A stretch of 64,000 nt of DNA from Pyxidicoccus caerfyrddinensis (GTDB taxonomy: Bacteria > Myxococcota > Myxococcia > Myxococcales > Myxococcaceae), in contig NZ_JAAIYA010000015.1 in NCBI RefSeq assembly GCF_010894405.1, forward strand, positions 181,164 to 245,163, in the 5' to 3' direction. The notes under the pieces are model-generated. The model made no database searches. It worked only from the letters and a program-made list of their open reading frames with translations, and was not told the origin of the DNA. Position 1 is the first letter of the stretch, and each line of letters begins with the position of its first letter. The position numbers and the translations under genes were made by a program. Below, one piece after another: positions 8,038-18,030 of the stretch.

Positions 8038-8935
8038 AGCCCGCGGGCAGCAGCGCCTGGGTGAAGTGCTGGCGCAGCCGCCGCTCGTACTCCTCGGGGG
8101 CCACCTTCGCGTACTGCCCGTGGCCGGCGCCCTGCACCACCCACAGGGCCTTGGGCTCGCAGGCCGCGCGGAAGAGGCTGGCCTGGAGCTTGGCCGGCGC
8201 GTCCGGGTCCACGTCCCCGTTGATGAGCAGCAGGGGGCGCCCCTGGAGCCGGCACATGCCGTCGATGGGGCGCACCGCCTTCACGTCCACGCCCGCGTGG
8301 CGCAGCGTCCACAGCACCGGCTCCGCGCTCAGCGCGCCCCAGCGGCCATAGCCGGAGTACACGTCCGCCTCGAGCGCGGGAAAGGCCCCCGCCGCCGCCA
8401 CCGCCTTCACGCGCGCGTCCGCGCTGGCCACCAGCAGCGCGGTGGTGCCGCCCATGGAGAAGCCGAACAGCCCCACCCGGGCCGGGTCCACGTCCGGACG
8501 CGCGGAGACGAAGTCCAGCGCCGCCGTCACGTCGCGCCGCTCGCCGTCGCCCCACGTCACGCGGTCCCCGTCACTCTTGCCGTGCGCCCGCAGGTCGAAG
8601 GCGAGGACGCCGAAGCCCGCCCGGGCCAGCGCTCGGGCCTCGAAGAGCAGCTGCGCGCGGTTGCCCGCGAAGCCGTGCACGAGCACCACCGCCGCCCGGT
8701 TGCGCGACGGCACGTACCAGCCGCGCAGCGTCAAGCCGTCCGCCGTGGTGAAGGCCACGTCCGAAAGCCCCGCCAGCTCATCCGTGGCCGCCGGGCGCTC
8801 GGCCGGCACGTGGGGTGGGTGCAGCAGGCCCTGGCCGATGCGGTACCCGTGGAAGGCGAGGTAGCCGCCGGCGGCGAGCGCCCCCAGCAGGGGCACCAGG
8901 AGGACGAGGAGAAAGGGGCGAAGGCGCGTTTTCAC
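8036..8935 (-). CDS. Alpha/beta hydrolase, membrane-anchored
   Basis: A 299-residue protein with an N-terminal hydrophobic segment (about 8-27) that acts as a signal anchor, followed by an alpha/beta-hydrolase domain. VVLVHGFAGNR holds the HG oxyanion motif, GLFGFSMGGTTALL gives nucleophile Ser160 in GFSMGG, Asp in GDVDPDAP and His in GAGHGQYAKV complete the likely triad. The substrate (ester, peptide or lipid) is unknown. The start codon is GTG (8933-8935) with no obvious Shine-Dalgarno, so it is less certain. Confidence 0.8.
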   Translation of the reverse strand: MKTRLRPFLLVLLVPLLGALAAGGYLAFHGYRIGQGLLHPPHVPAERPAATDELAGLSDVAFTTADGLTLRGWYVPSRNRAAVVLVHGFAGNRAQLLFEARALARAGFGVLAFDLRAHGKSDGDRVTWGDGERRDVTAALDFVSARPDVDPARVGLFGFSMGGTTALLVASADARVKAVAAAGAFPALEADVYSGYGRWGALSAEPVLWTLRHAGVDVKAVRPIDGMCRLQGRPLLLINGDVDPDAPAKLQASLFRAACEPKALWVVQGAGHGQYAKVAPEEYERRLRQHFTQALLPAG

Positions 8936-9049
8936 GATGGGGTCGGGAGGGAGACTAGCCGAGCGGGACCGTGATTCCTTCCGTCAGCCCGGTTGCTTCA
9001 CGAGGGGACGGACGCTAGGGGTTACCTTGGCGCCCCAATTTCCTTGGGC

Positions 9050-9055
9050 TAGCGT
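9050..9055 (+). promoter_or_regulatory. Candidate -10 element (TAGCGT) of the GT4 gene
   Basis: TAGCGT in the context GGGCTAGCGTGCCGC lies 25 bases before the ATG at 9081 and would give a short leader. The same hexamer occurs upstream of the toxin operon near 53.48 kb. No clear -35 was identified. Confidence 0.35.
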
Positions 9056-9080
9056 GCCGCTGCCTTTGGGAGTGAGGCTG

Positions 9081-10238
9081 ATGCTCGTTCAGCGACAGGT
9101 CGAAGCAATCGGAGCCTCCGCCCCGAAGCGTGTGCTCTTCACGCTGGTGTTCCTGGCGGGCGGTGGCATCGAGCGCTCGGTGTGCAACGTGCTGGCGGGG
9201 CTGAACCCGAAGCGGTTCGCCACCAAGATGTTCTTCCACCATCAGCCGCATCCGACGAGCCCGTCGGACCGCATCCCCAAGCACACCGAGGTGGTCTGGG
9301 GTACGGAAGCCTTTTCGTATCAGCGGACGATGCTCCCGCGCTTCTTCTGGCGGCTCATGCAGGAGGCCCGCGACGCGGACGTCATCGTCGCCGGCCAGGA
9401 GGGTCGGGCCGCGCTGATCGCCTGGCTCGCCGGGAAGCTCCTGCGCAAGCCCGTGGTGGGGATGATCCACTTCGACTGGGGCGCCTTCAGCCACGAGCAG
9501 CCCCGGCGGCAGCTCTGGGGCCTGCGCCTGCTCTACCCGCGCATGCAGCGCGTCGTCGCGTGCGGCCATGACACGGCGAAGGCCTTCCAGGCGCTGGTGC
9601 CCATGCGGCCCGGGCAGCTCCAGGTCATCCCCAACTTCGTGGACGGCGACACGGTGCGGGCCGCCGGCGAGGCGCCGCTGCCCGACGAGCTCGAGCCCAT
9701 CTTCCAGAAGCCCGTGGTCGTCGGGGTGGGGCGGCTGGAGAACCAGAAGGCCTTCGACGTGCTCATCCGCGCCCACGCGCTCCAGCGCGCGGCGGGCTCG
9801 GACCACCACCTGCTCATCGTGGGGGACGGCTCGCTCGCGGGCGAGCTGAAGGCGCTGGTGAAGTCGCTGGGCGTGGAGTCGTCCGTCTTCTTTCCGGGCT
9901 TCGTCGCCAACCCCCACGCGCTGATGCGCCGGGCGGCCGTCTTCGCCATGTCCTCGCGCTTCGAGGGGCTTCCCATGGTGATGCTGGAGGCGCTCGCCCT
10001 GGGCTGCCCCGTCGTCAGCACGGACTGCCCCTCCGGGCCGGCGGAGGTGCTGGAGCACGGCAAGCACGGCCTGATGGTGCCCATGGAGGACCCCCAGGCC
10101 CTGGCGAACGCGCTGGACCGCGTCGTGGGCGACGCCGACTTCCGGCAGGAGCTGTCCGCCCGGGCCCGCAGGCGCGCGGAGGAGCTCTCCGCCGAGAGGG
10201 CCCTGAGCGCCTGGGAGAGCCTGCTCTCGTCCGTCTGA
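9081..10238 (+). CDS. Glycosyltransferase family 4 (GT-B)
   Basis: A 385-residue retaining glycosyltransferase. The N-terminal domain begins [20 protein letters not shown] with the Gly-rich acceptor loop. The C-terminal domain shows [34 protein letters not shown] and the EX7E motif in [17 protein letters not shown], which binds the nucleotide-sugar. This is the standard GT4 architecture used in polysaccharide or glycolipid synthesis. Acceptor and sugar are unknown. ATG 9081 is chosen because the match to the family begins there and GTGAGG precedes it. It is followed at about 100 bases by glnS. Confidence 0.88.
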   Translation: MLVQRQVEAIGASAPKRVLFTLVFLAGGGIERSVCNVLAGLNPKRFATKMFFHHQPHPTSPSDRIPKHTEVVWGTEAFSYQRTMLPRFFWRLMQEARDADVIVAGQEGRAALIAWLAGKLLRKPVVGMIHFDWGAFSHEQPRRQLWGLRLLYPRMQRVVACGHDTAKAFQALVPMRPGQLQVIPNFVDGDTVRAAGEAPLPDELEPIFQKPVVVGVGRLENQKAFDVLIRAHALQRAAGSDHHLLIVGDGSLAGELKALVKSLGVESSVFFPGFVANPHALMRRAAVFAMSSRFEGLPMVMLEALALGCPVVSTDCPSGPAEVLEHGKHGLMVPMEDPQALANALDRVVGDADFRQELSARARRRAEELSAERALSAWESLLSSV

Positions 10239-10344
10239 CCCCTGGGCGGGGGATGGAATGGGGCCTCCCGCCGTGTTGAACGGCTCCGAGGCGCAAGGAA
10301 ACCCTTGCCGGCCCCGGGCGGCTTCAACAGGATTCGCCCCCATC

Positions 10345-12033
<1,689 letters not shown>

Positions 12034-12043
12034 TCGCAGGGCC

Positions 12044-12433
12044 TCAGGGTGCCGCCGGCTTCGGCGGCACCCGGCACGCGGCATGGCCGAGGATGACGTC
12101 CCCGTCGACGGTGCTCGTCGGCGTGGGTGTCCACCCCGCGGCGAGCCGGGCGTCGAGGAGCTCATCGGCCTTCGGTTGGTGGTCCCACACGGAGACCGCA
12201 TTCACGCCGCCCAGTCACGTGGTGTCGAAGACGAGGTAGCGCCCGTCCTTCCATGGCACGACGACGTCGTGGGTGAACTCGTCCTGGACCACGACTTCCG
12301 CCACGTCGCGAGGCGGCGTGTGCGCGAAGCCCCAGCGCACCACGTCCTGGAGCAGGGTGAGTGGCGCGAGCTCCCGCTCCAGCGCGGCGCGCTGCTCGGC
12401 GGGCAGTCCGGACAAGTCGCTCAGGGGCACCAT
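12044..12433 (-). pseudogene. Small conserved-looking gene interrupted by an in-frame TGA
   Basis: From ATG 12433 the frame encodes 72 residues to TGA at 12217-12215, and the same frame continues open for 56 more codons to a TGA at 12046-12044. Both halves look coding, with biased third positions; the second half begins LGGVNAVSVWDHQPKADELL. A single substitution (TGG or CGA to TGA) would explain the break. Alternatives are a sequencing error or re-initiation at GTG 12205. No known domain was recognised. TATGCT lies 6 bases before the ATG, so the promoter region appears intact. Confidence 0.55.
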
Positions 12434-12439
12434 GGCGGC

Positions 12440-12445
12440 AGCATA
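12440..12445 (-). promoter_or_regulatory. Candidate -10 element (TATGCT) of the interrupted gene
   Basis: TATGCT on the minus strand ends 6 bases before the ATG at 12433 and no Shine-Dalgarno is present, the same arrangement as at other leaderless candidates. Confidence 0.35.
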
Positions 12446-12585
12446 GCGCGGCCGGCCGGGCGCCTGCCTCGGACCGAGGGGTAGGGCAGGCATGCGAGGG
12501 GCGGTTGAATCACAGCCCCCTGAAGGCCACTCCTCCCATGGGGTCCGCGACATTCCGCGCGGACTTTCGAGGAGGCTCGCGCGTC

Positions 12586-13755
12586 ATGGCCTGCGGCACG
12601 CTCCCACGCTTGTGGCCGCCGCCGACGCAGGCCGAGGTGGACGCCATCATCCGCATGGAGGACCCGGTCCTCCGCAACCTGCACATCACCCAGACGTACC
12701 ACGTGCTGAAGGTGGCCCTCACCGACGTCCTCGGCGAGGAGGACGTCAACTGGTGCGGCTTCGCCACCTGGGCATCCAAGACGGCGGGCGCCTTCATCCG
12801 CAAGGACGTGCTGCCCGGGCTGCTGGCGGATTTGTTGGACCGCGCGGACGCGGTGACGCGCAGCATCGCCGAGCTCCAAGACAGGCTGCTCGGCGCGTGG
12901 GGCGCGTCGGTGGGCGTCCAGTTCGTGCTGGCGCGGACGCTGGAGGACATCACCGATGAGGTGGCGCGCCACGCGGCGCGCGGCAACTTCATCGTCTTCG
13001 AGGAGCTGGGCCCGCTCTACGTGGACCTGCTGGAGACGTTCGCGGGCCTGGACGGGCCGGACCCGTCGCGGCTGGAGCAGGTGCTGTCACGGCTGGCGCC
13101 GGGGCCGGTGGAGGAGGGTGGGCAGGACCTGCTCATCCGCGCGGTGAAGGCGTACTACGCGGCCATCTTCACCCAGGACCGGAAGGCCCGCGCGGAGCTG
13201 ATGTTCCTGGGCAACGCGCTGGTGGGCTACCACGAGCAGACGCGGCTGCAGGGGCCCGTGCGCGCCGCGCTGAACGCGCCGCTGCGCGAGGTGTTCCTGG
13301 ACAACCTGGTGGAGTTCGTCCGCGCGGAGCCGGACCGGCGCATGCGGGGCATGCCCGAGTGGGGCCTGCGCGGGGCCTTCACCCCGCTGGCCACGCGGCT
13401 GGAGCGTATCTGGCGCGAGCTGGAGACGCGCACGCTGATGCGGATGGAGCTGCCGGACATGACGCTGCGGCTGGGCGAGGACATCCCCGCGCTCACCTCG
13501 GAGCGGGACTTCCCCCCGCTGCTGACGCGGCTGGAGCACCCGGAACTGGTGGCGCTGATGGCCGAGCTGGACCGCACGCCGGACGACACGGCGGGCAGCG
13601 CGGCGCGGGACTGGGGGAGCCTGGGGGACAGGATGAACCTCATCGTGGACCTGTTCCGCACGCGGCAGCAGGACCGGCTCCTGTATGACCAGCCCTTCAC
13701 CTTCCTCCAGGTGGACGCGTTCCAGCAGGGGCGGGTGCCGCACGGAAGGCTATGA
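12586..13755 (+). CDS. Hypothetical protein, largely helical
   Basis: A 389-residue soluble protein without a signal peptide, membrane segment or recognised domain. It is rich in Leu, Arg and Glu and appears mostly alpha-helical. Features include HITQTYHVLKVALTDVLGEEDVNWCGFATW near the N-terminus (quoted in parts: HITQTYHVLK, NWCGFATW) and a central segment with many acidic heptad-like repeats. ATG 12586 is chosen because GAGGAGG lies about 10 bases upstream; an earlier in-frame ATG at 12538 has no such site. It ends 6 bases inside the convergent GNAT gene. Function unknown. Confidence 0.7.
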   Translation: MACGTLPRLWPPPTQAEVDAIIRMEDPVLRNLHITQTYHVLKVALTDVLGEEDVNWCGFATWASKTAGAFIRKDVLPGLLADLLDRADAVTRSIAELQDRLLGAWGASVGVQFVLARTLEDITDEVARHAARGNFIVFEELGPLYVDLLETFAGLDGPDPSRLEQVLSRLAPGPVEEGGQDLLIRAVKAYYAAIFTQDRKARAELMFLGNALVGYHEQTRLQGPVRAALNAPLREVFLDNLVEFVRAEPDRRMRGMPEWGLRGAFTPLATRLERIWRELETRTLMRMELPDMTLRLGEDIPALTSERDFPPLLTRLEHPELVALMAELDRTPDDTAGSAARDWGSLGDRMNLIVDLFRTRQQDRLLYDQPFTFLQVDAFQQGRVPHGRL

Positions 13756-14247
13756 GGGCTCACCGGGCCTGGTAGAAGCCTCGCGCGTCATCTCCACCAT
13801 GGTGGGGCGCCAGCCGAGCTTCGCGAACATGCGCTGGGCTGCCTCGTTCTTCGCGGCGACGTGCAGGACGACACGGGGGACGCCGAGGGCGGTGAGGCGC
13901 TTCATGAGCTCCTCGGCGAGCAGGACGCCCGCGCCGGCGCGGCGGGCCTTCTCGTCCACCCAGATGTCGTGGAAGCCGCCGCTGCGGTCCAGCAGGGCAT
14001 TCCAGTCCACGTCTTCCACGCGGCCGTATGCGTAGCCGACGACTTCACCGTCCAGCTCGGCGACGATGACGACGGCTTTCTTGTTCCTGGCCTCCTTGCC
14101 CAGCCACCAGCGGTAGCCGGACTCCACATCGTCCGGGAGCATGAAGCGCTGGGGGTCGAAGTCATGGTGCAGGCGCGCGAGCGCCGCGCCCATGCGGCCC
14201 AGGGCCGGTTCGTCGGAAGGCTTTGCGGGGCGGAGGGTGACGGGCAT
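13750..14247 (-). CDS. GNAT-family N-acetyltransferase
   Basis: A 165-residue acyltransferase of the GNAT fold. It begins VTLRPAKPSDEPALGRMGA (typical N-terminal strand), has VIVAELDGEVVGYAYG and the acetyl-CoA-binding motif A region DIWVDEKARRAGAGVLLAEE, where the loop reads RRAGAG (consensus Q/RxxGxG/A). The C-terminal VVLHVAAKNEAAQRMFAKLGW is also typical. The acceptor is unknown. ATG 14247 has AGGAG about 8 bases upstream. Its stop lies within the 3' end of the convergent hypothetical gene. Confidence 0.85.
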   Translation of the reverse strand: MPVTLRPAKPSDEPALGRMGAALARLHHDFDPQRFMLPDDVESGYRWWLGKEARNKKAVVIVAELDGEVVGYAYGRVEDVDWNALLDRSGGFHDIWVDEKARRAGAGVLLAEELMKRLTALGVPRVVLHVAAKNEAAQRMFAKLGWRPTMVEMTREASTRPGEPS

Positions 14248-14389
14248 GGACGGGCTCCTGAGGCGTGCGAAAGAAACTCCGCATGGGCCTGACGAGCCCG
14301 ACTGGATATGCTCCGTATGCGCGCGCAACAAGCCCGCAGTTCCGAAGGGTTCAGGGCATGTCTTTGGCGTGAGGGTTGGGAGTCACTCG

Positions 14390-14677
14390 GTGAGCAGGCA
14401 ATGGCTGTACAGACGTCATGACGTCGTTCGCAGGCTCGAGAGCGGTGAGGCCGTCATCTACCGGTGTGTCGAGCGGATTCCTGATGGCGGATATGTCGTG
14501 CAGAGTGCCGATCGCGTCAGGCCGCCGTTTGATCGTGGAGTGATGGAGCAGCACGAACGCCAGTTCTGGGAGCTCTTCTGTGAGGTAGATCCCAGGGAAC
14601 GTGGCGGACTTCACCCCACCCTCGAGGAGGCCATCACCGAGTTCGACAAGGACTTCAGTGGGGAGCAGGGAAGTTGA
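14390..14677 (+). CDS. Small hypothetical protein, lower-GC gene
   Basis: A 95-residue protein with a well-mixed composition (RRLESGEAVIYRCVERIPDG, ERQFWELFCEVDPRERGG) and an acidic C-terminus. G+C is visibly lower than in the flanking genes and the codon third positions are less biased, which suggests recent acquisition. The GTG at 14390 is chosen for a GGGAG about 8 bases upstream; a GTG at 14369 or ATG at 14246 in the same frame are possible. No domain recognised. Confidence 0.5.
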   Translation: MSRQWLYRRHDVVRRLESGEAVIYRCVERIPDGGYVVQSADRVRPPFDRGVMEQHERQFWELFCEVDPRERGGLHPTLEEAITEFDKDFSGEQGS

Positions 14678-14701
14678 AGCGCCTCGGACCGCGCGCCCCC
14701 G

Positions 14702-15199
14702 TCACGCCGGCTGCGGGCGCTGGCGCCGCTGCTTCTCGCGGCGCTCGGCGCGGAGCATGTCCCACATGCCCCAGCCGCCGATGACCGCCAGCATCGCCCC
14801 GGCGAGCGCCAGCACGTAGCTGGCGATGCCGGCATTCCCCACCTCGATGGTGGCCACCGACGGGTCCGCCGGCTCGTAGTGCACGGGCACGTGGCTGCCC
14901 GAGGCGTAGTGGTGCGTCACGCGCTGCGCATCCGTCAGCGAGCCCGCGTCACCGCCGGCGAACGAAATCGTGCTGGCCGAGTAGGGCGTGCCGGCCACCG
15001 TGTACTGGTAGCGCACCTCCGGGTGGAACCTTACGCCCGCGCGACGGCTGCGAATCGTCTCCACCGACGAGGAGGTGATGGTGGCCTCCGTCGTAGGCCA
15101 GCTCGCGCTCTGGTGCGCACGCACCACCGTCCGCGCGCCTCCGAAGGCCAGCGTCGCCCCCACCAGCATCATCAGTCCCGCCATCATCACCTTCATCAT
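14702..15199 (-). CDS. DUF3592-like membrane protein
   Basis: A 165-residue protein with an N-terminal membrane segment (MMKVMMAGLMMLVGATLAFG), a middle beta-rich domain (WPTTEATITSSSVETIRS... RYQYTVAGTPYSA... VPVHYEPADPSVATIEVG) and a second membrane helix near the C-terminus followed by a basic tail. The order and the motifs Y-x-Y-x-V-x-G and V-x-V-x-Y-x-P-x-x-P match the DUF3592 family. The central domain probably lies outside the cytoplasm. Function unknown. Start at 15199 or 15196 (tandem ATGs); GAGGG precedes them. Confidence 0.72.
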   Translation of the reverse strand: MMKVMMAGLMMLVGATLAFGGARTVVRAHQSASWPTTEATITSSSVETIRSRRAGVRFHPEVRYQYTVAGTPYSASTISFAGGDAGSLTDAQRVTHHYASGSHVPVHYEPADPSVATIEVGNAGIASYVLALAGAMLAVIGGWGMWDMLRAERREKQRRQRPQPA

Positions 15200-15423
15200 C
15201 TCGGTTGCCCTCGTCTGCTCGGTGGCCCGCCGCGCGAGCCCCCCGGCGCCGCGCGTGGTTCGTGTCGTGCATTGCACGGGACACGCCAGGGGCCGCCCCT
15301 GGGAGGACTCCCCAGAACGCCGTCCCCGTGGGGCAATCCGCCCCGGATGGGGCATTTCGCCTCAGCGCCGCCCCACTTTGGCCTCCCGGGGCAGGCGGGG
15401 GCGGGGCAGACTGTTCCCACACC

Positions 15424-16254
15424 ATGTCCTCCTTCGACACCGAGCTCGACACCGCCCGCCGCATCGCCCGCCAGGCTGGCGACATCCTCCTGCGCATCTA
15501 CGCCACCGACTTCTCCGTCCAGGACAAGGCCGGCGGCATGGGGCCCGTCACCGAGGCCGACGAGCAGGCCAACGCGTTCATCGTGGCCGAGCTGCGCAAG
15601 GCCTTCCCCGGTGACGGCGTGGTGGCCGAGGAGTCCGACAACGGCTCCGAGGGCAAGCGCGAGCGCTGCTGGTACGTGGACCCGCTCGACGGCACCCAGG
15701 AGTTCGTCAACCGCAACGGCGAGTTCGCCATCCACATCGGCCTCGCCGTGGGCGGGCAGGCGACGGTGGGCGTCGTCTTCCGCCCCGTGGGCAACAAGTT
15801 GTTCTCGGGCGTGGTGGGGCAGGGCGGCTTCGTGGAGGACGAGGGCGGGCGCCGGGCGCTGCGCGTCTCGGACGTGGCGGAGCCGGCGTCGCTGCGACTC
15901 GTGGTATCGCGCTCGCACCGCTCGAAGCTGACGGACGCGGTGGCAAAGCAGCTCGGCATCACCCGCGAGAAGGAGTCCGGCTCGGTGGGCCTCAAGTGCG
16001 GCCTGCTCGCCGAGGCCACCGCCGACATCTACATCCACACCAGCGGCAAGAGCTACCGCTGGGACAACTGCGCGCCGGAGGCCGTGCTGCGCTCGGCCGG
16101 GGGCATCCTCACGGACCTGGGTGGTACGCCGTACTCGTACGACGGCTCGGAGCTGCAGAACCACCGCGGCCTTCTGGCGTGCAATGCCGCGGCCTTCCCG
16201 CACGTGCAGCCGGTGGTGGCCCGCTTCGCGCGCGAGGCCGGCATCCTCGGCTGA
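15424..16254 (+). CDS. cysQ: 3'(2'),5'-bisphosphate nucleotidase / inositol monophosphatase family
   Basis: A 276-residue Mg-dependent phosphatase. Motifs include VTEADEQAN, DGVVAEESDN (metal-binding EE), DPLDGTQEF (metal-binding DPLDGT) and YRWDNCAPEAVLRSAGG, the WDxxAxEA motif of the IMPase fold. Within that superfamily the spacing and the EESDN form fit CysQ-type enzymes, which hydrolyse 3'-phosphoadenosine 5'-phosphate from sulfate assimilation; inositol-phosphate activity is a possible alternative. Length agrees with the family. ATG 15424 starts directly at the conserved region. Confidence 0.8.
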   Translation: MSSFDTELDTARRIARQAGDILLRIYATDFSVQDKAGGMGPVTEADEQANAFIVAELRKAFPGDGVVAEESDNGSEGKRERCWYVDPLDGTQEFVNRNGEFAIHIGLAVGGQATVGVVFRPVGNKLFSGVVGQGGFVEDEGGRRALRVSDVAEPASLRLVVSRSHRSKLTDAVAKQLGITREKESGSVGLKCGLLAEATADIYIHTSGKSYRWDNCAPEAVLRSAGGILTDLGGTPYSYDGSELQNHRGLLACNAAAFPHVQPVVARFAREAGILG

Positions 16255-16307
16255 GCTGACGGCGCGGCTTCGTGCTCGATGCGCGGAGCCGCCCTTCCCG
16301 CGTCAGC
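16255..16307. terminator. Two-tier hairpin between convergent cysQ and mug-like genes
   Basis: GCTGACG (16255-16261) pairs with CGTCAGC (16301-16307), and inside it GCGGCT (16264-16269) pairs with AGCCGC (16287-16292). The outer right arm contains the stop codon of the minus-strand gene. Symmetry suits termination in both directions. Confidence 0.5.
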
Positions 16308-16860
16308 CCGCATCCGCCGCGCGGCGCAGCTCGGAGAACAGGCGTGCCAGGTCCGCGAGTTGATAGTGCGCGTTGAGCCCGCTCGGGTTGGGCAGCACCC
16401 ACAGGCGCGCTGTGCCCAGTGTCTCGGGCTGGAGTCCGGGTTGGGCCTTGGGCCGGCCGAAGGCGGTGCGGTACGCGCTCACGCCCAGCACCGCGAGGAA
16501 ACGCGGCCGGTAGCGCCGCACCCTGGCCTCCAGCGACTTCGCGCCCTCGCGCAGCTCCGCGTCCTCCAGCAGGTCCGCGGTGGCCGTGGCCCGGTCCACC
16601 ACGTTGGTGATGCCGTAGCCCAGCGTGAGCAGCTCCTCCTGCTCGAAGGGCTGCAGCCGGCGCGGGGTGATGCCCGCGGCGTGCAGCGTGGGCCAGAAGC
16701 GGTTGCCCGGCCGCGCGAAGTGGACCCCCACCACCACCGAGTAGAGGCTGGGGTTGATGCCGCAGAAGAGGACGCGCAGTCCGCGCTGGATGAGGTCCGG
16801 CATCGTCCGGCCGGTGGCGGCGTCCAGTTCCTCGCGCGTGGGCTTGCGGGGCGGTGTCAT
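16303..16860 (-). CDS. mug: G/U mismatch-specific uracil-DNA glycosylase (Mug/TDG-like)
   Basis: A 185-residue base-excision repair enzyme. VLFCGINPSLYSVVVG carries the GINP(S/G) catalytic-loop motif of the Mug/TDG family, with Asn in the position that activates water; LPNPSGLNAHY is the NPSG-type intercalation loop. VGVHFARPGNRFWPTLHAAG matches the region that contacts the flipped base. It removes uracil or thymine opposite guanine. Slightly longer than E. coli Mug. The ATG at 16860 has no Shine-Dalgarno (the preceding bases are CCTCC) and a TATCCC hexamer 8 bases upstream. Confidence 0.87.
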   Translation of the reverse strand: MTPPRKPTREELDAATGRTMPDLIQRGLRVLFCGINPSLYSVVVGVHFARPGNRFWPTLHAAGITPRRLQPFEQEELLTLGYGITNVVDRATATADLLEDAELREGAKSLEARVRRYRPRFLAVLGVSAYRTAFGRPKAQPGLQPETLGTARLWVLPNPSGLNAHYQLADLARLFSELRRAADAG

Positions 16861-16868
16861 GTGCAGGA

Positions 16869-16874
16869 GGGATA
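16869..16874 (-). promoter_or_regulatory. Candidate -10 element (TATCCC) of the mug-like gene
   Basis: TATCCC on the minus strand ends 8 bases before the ATG at 16860. The intervening bases cannot serve as a ribosome-binding site, which favours leaderless translation. Confidence 0.33.
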
Positions 16875-17059
16875 TTCGCGGGCCTACCCGGGAAGGCAAC
16901 GAGAACCGACGTGACGCCTCGGGTTGGGGCGTCGCCCGCCGGGCGTGAAGCGCCACGAACGCTCGCCCGGCTGGCGGCGCGGCGCCGGGTGGGGCAGTCT
17001 CCGCGCGCTCCCGCTGTCATTCACCCTGACGGCGCACACCGCCCCGGAGGACGCTCGAG

Positions 17060-18007
17060 ATGCCCCACATCGTGACGCTGACGCTCAACCCGGCCATCGA
17101 CGTGGCCACGTCGGTGCCGGAGGTGACGCCCGAGCACAAGCTGCGCTGCGGCCCCTCCCGTCGAGACCCGGGCGGCGGCGGCATCAACGTGGCCCGCGTC
17201 GTCCGCGAGATGGGCGGAGAGTCCATCGCTGTCTACACCCGCGGCGGCCCCACCGGGCTCATGCTGGAGCACCTGCTGGAGGAGAAGGGCCTGCTGCGCC
17301 GCTCCATCCCCATCGAGGGCTACACCCGCGAGAGCTTCACGGTGGCCGAGGGCACCAGCGCGCGCGAGTACCGCTTCATCCTCCCGGGCCCCTCGCTGTC
17401 CGAGCGCGAGTGGCAGCGCTGCCTGGACGCCGTGTCCGAGGTGGCCGTCGGCGCCGCCTTCATCGTGGCCAGCGGTAGCCTCCCGCCGGGCGTCCCCGAG
17501 GACTTCTATGCCCGCGTGGCGCGCCTGGGAAAGAAGCAGGGCGTGCGCGTGGTGGTGGACACCAACGGGCCTCCGCTCCGCGCCGCCCTGGAGGAGGGCG
17601 TGTTCCTGGCGAAGCCCAACCGCCGCGAGCTGAGGGACCTCACCGGCATGAAGGTGGAGGACCTGGCCACCCAGGCCACCGCCGCCCGCGAGCTGGTGGC
17701 CAGGGGCCGCGCCGAAGTGCTCGCCGTGTCCATGGGCGCGGACGGTGCGCTGCTGACGACGCGCGAGGGCCAGTTCCGCGCGACGCCGCCGCCAGTGGAG
17801 ACGCACAGCTCCGTGGGCGCGGGTGACAGCTTCGTGGCCGGCCTGACGCTGGCCCTGGCCCGGGGCAAGTCGCCCGAGGAGGCCCTGCGCTGGGGCATCG
17901 CCTCCGGCACGGGCGCGCTCCTCTCGCAGGGCACCGACCTGTGCCACCGCGCGGACGTCGAGCGCCTGTTCGCCCAGGTCCAGACGGTGCCCGTGTCCCC
18001 GGCGTAG
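17060..18007 (+). CDS. pfkB: PfkB-family sugar-phosphate kinase (6-phosphofructokinase II / 1-phosphofructokinase type)
   Basis: A 315-residue ribokinase-fold enzyme. It starts IVTLTLNPAIDVATSVPEV, has PGGGGINVARV (PfkB signature 1) and THSSVGAGDSFVAGLTLALA (signature 2, with the catalytic Asp in GAGDS). These forms, especially LNPAID at the N-terminus, match the phosphofructokinase/tagatose-6-phosphate kinase subgroup, which phosphorylates a sugar phosphate with ATP. No PTS or fructose-specific genes are nearby, so a 6-phosphofructokinase II role is the more likely. The next gene follows after 23 bases. Confidence 0.85.
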   Translation: MPHIVTLTLNPAIDVATSVPEVTPEHKLRCGPSRRDPGGGGINVARVVREMGGESIAVYTRGGPTGLMLEHLLEEKGLLRRSIPIEGYTRESFTVAEGTSAREYRFILPGPSLSEREWQRCLDAVSEVAVGAAFIVASGSLPPGVPEDFYARVARLGKKQGVRVVVDTNGPPLRAALEEGVFLAKPNRRELRDLTGMKVEDLATQATAARELVARGRAEVLAVSMGADGALLTTREGQFRATPPPVETHSSVGAGDSFVAGLTLALARGKSPEEALRWGIASGTGALLSQGTDLCHRADVERLFAQVQTVPVSPA

Positions 18008-18030
18008 CCTGTCTTCGAGAGTCCCCGCGC

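Noticed and set aside
12215-12217. TGA as a selenocysteine codon
   Set aside because: No SECIS-like hairpin is seen after it, the residue is not in a redox motif, and a simple nonsense mutation explains the frame.
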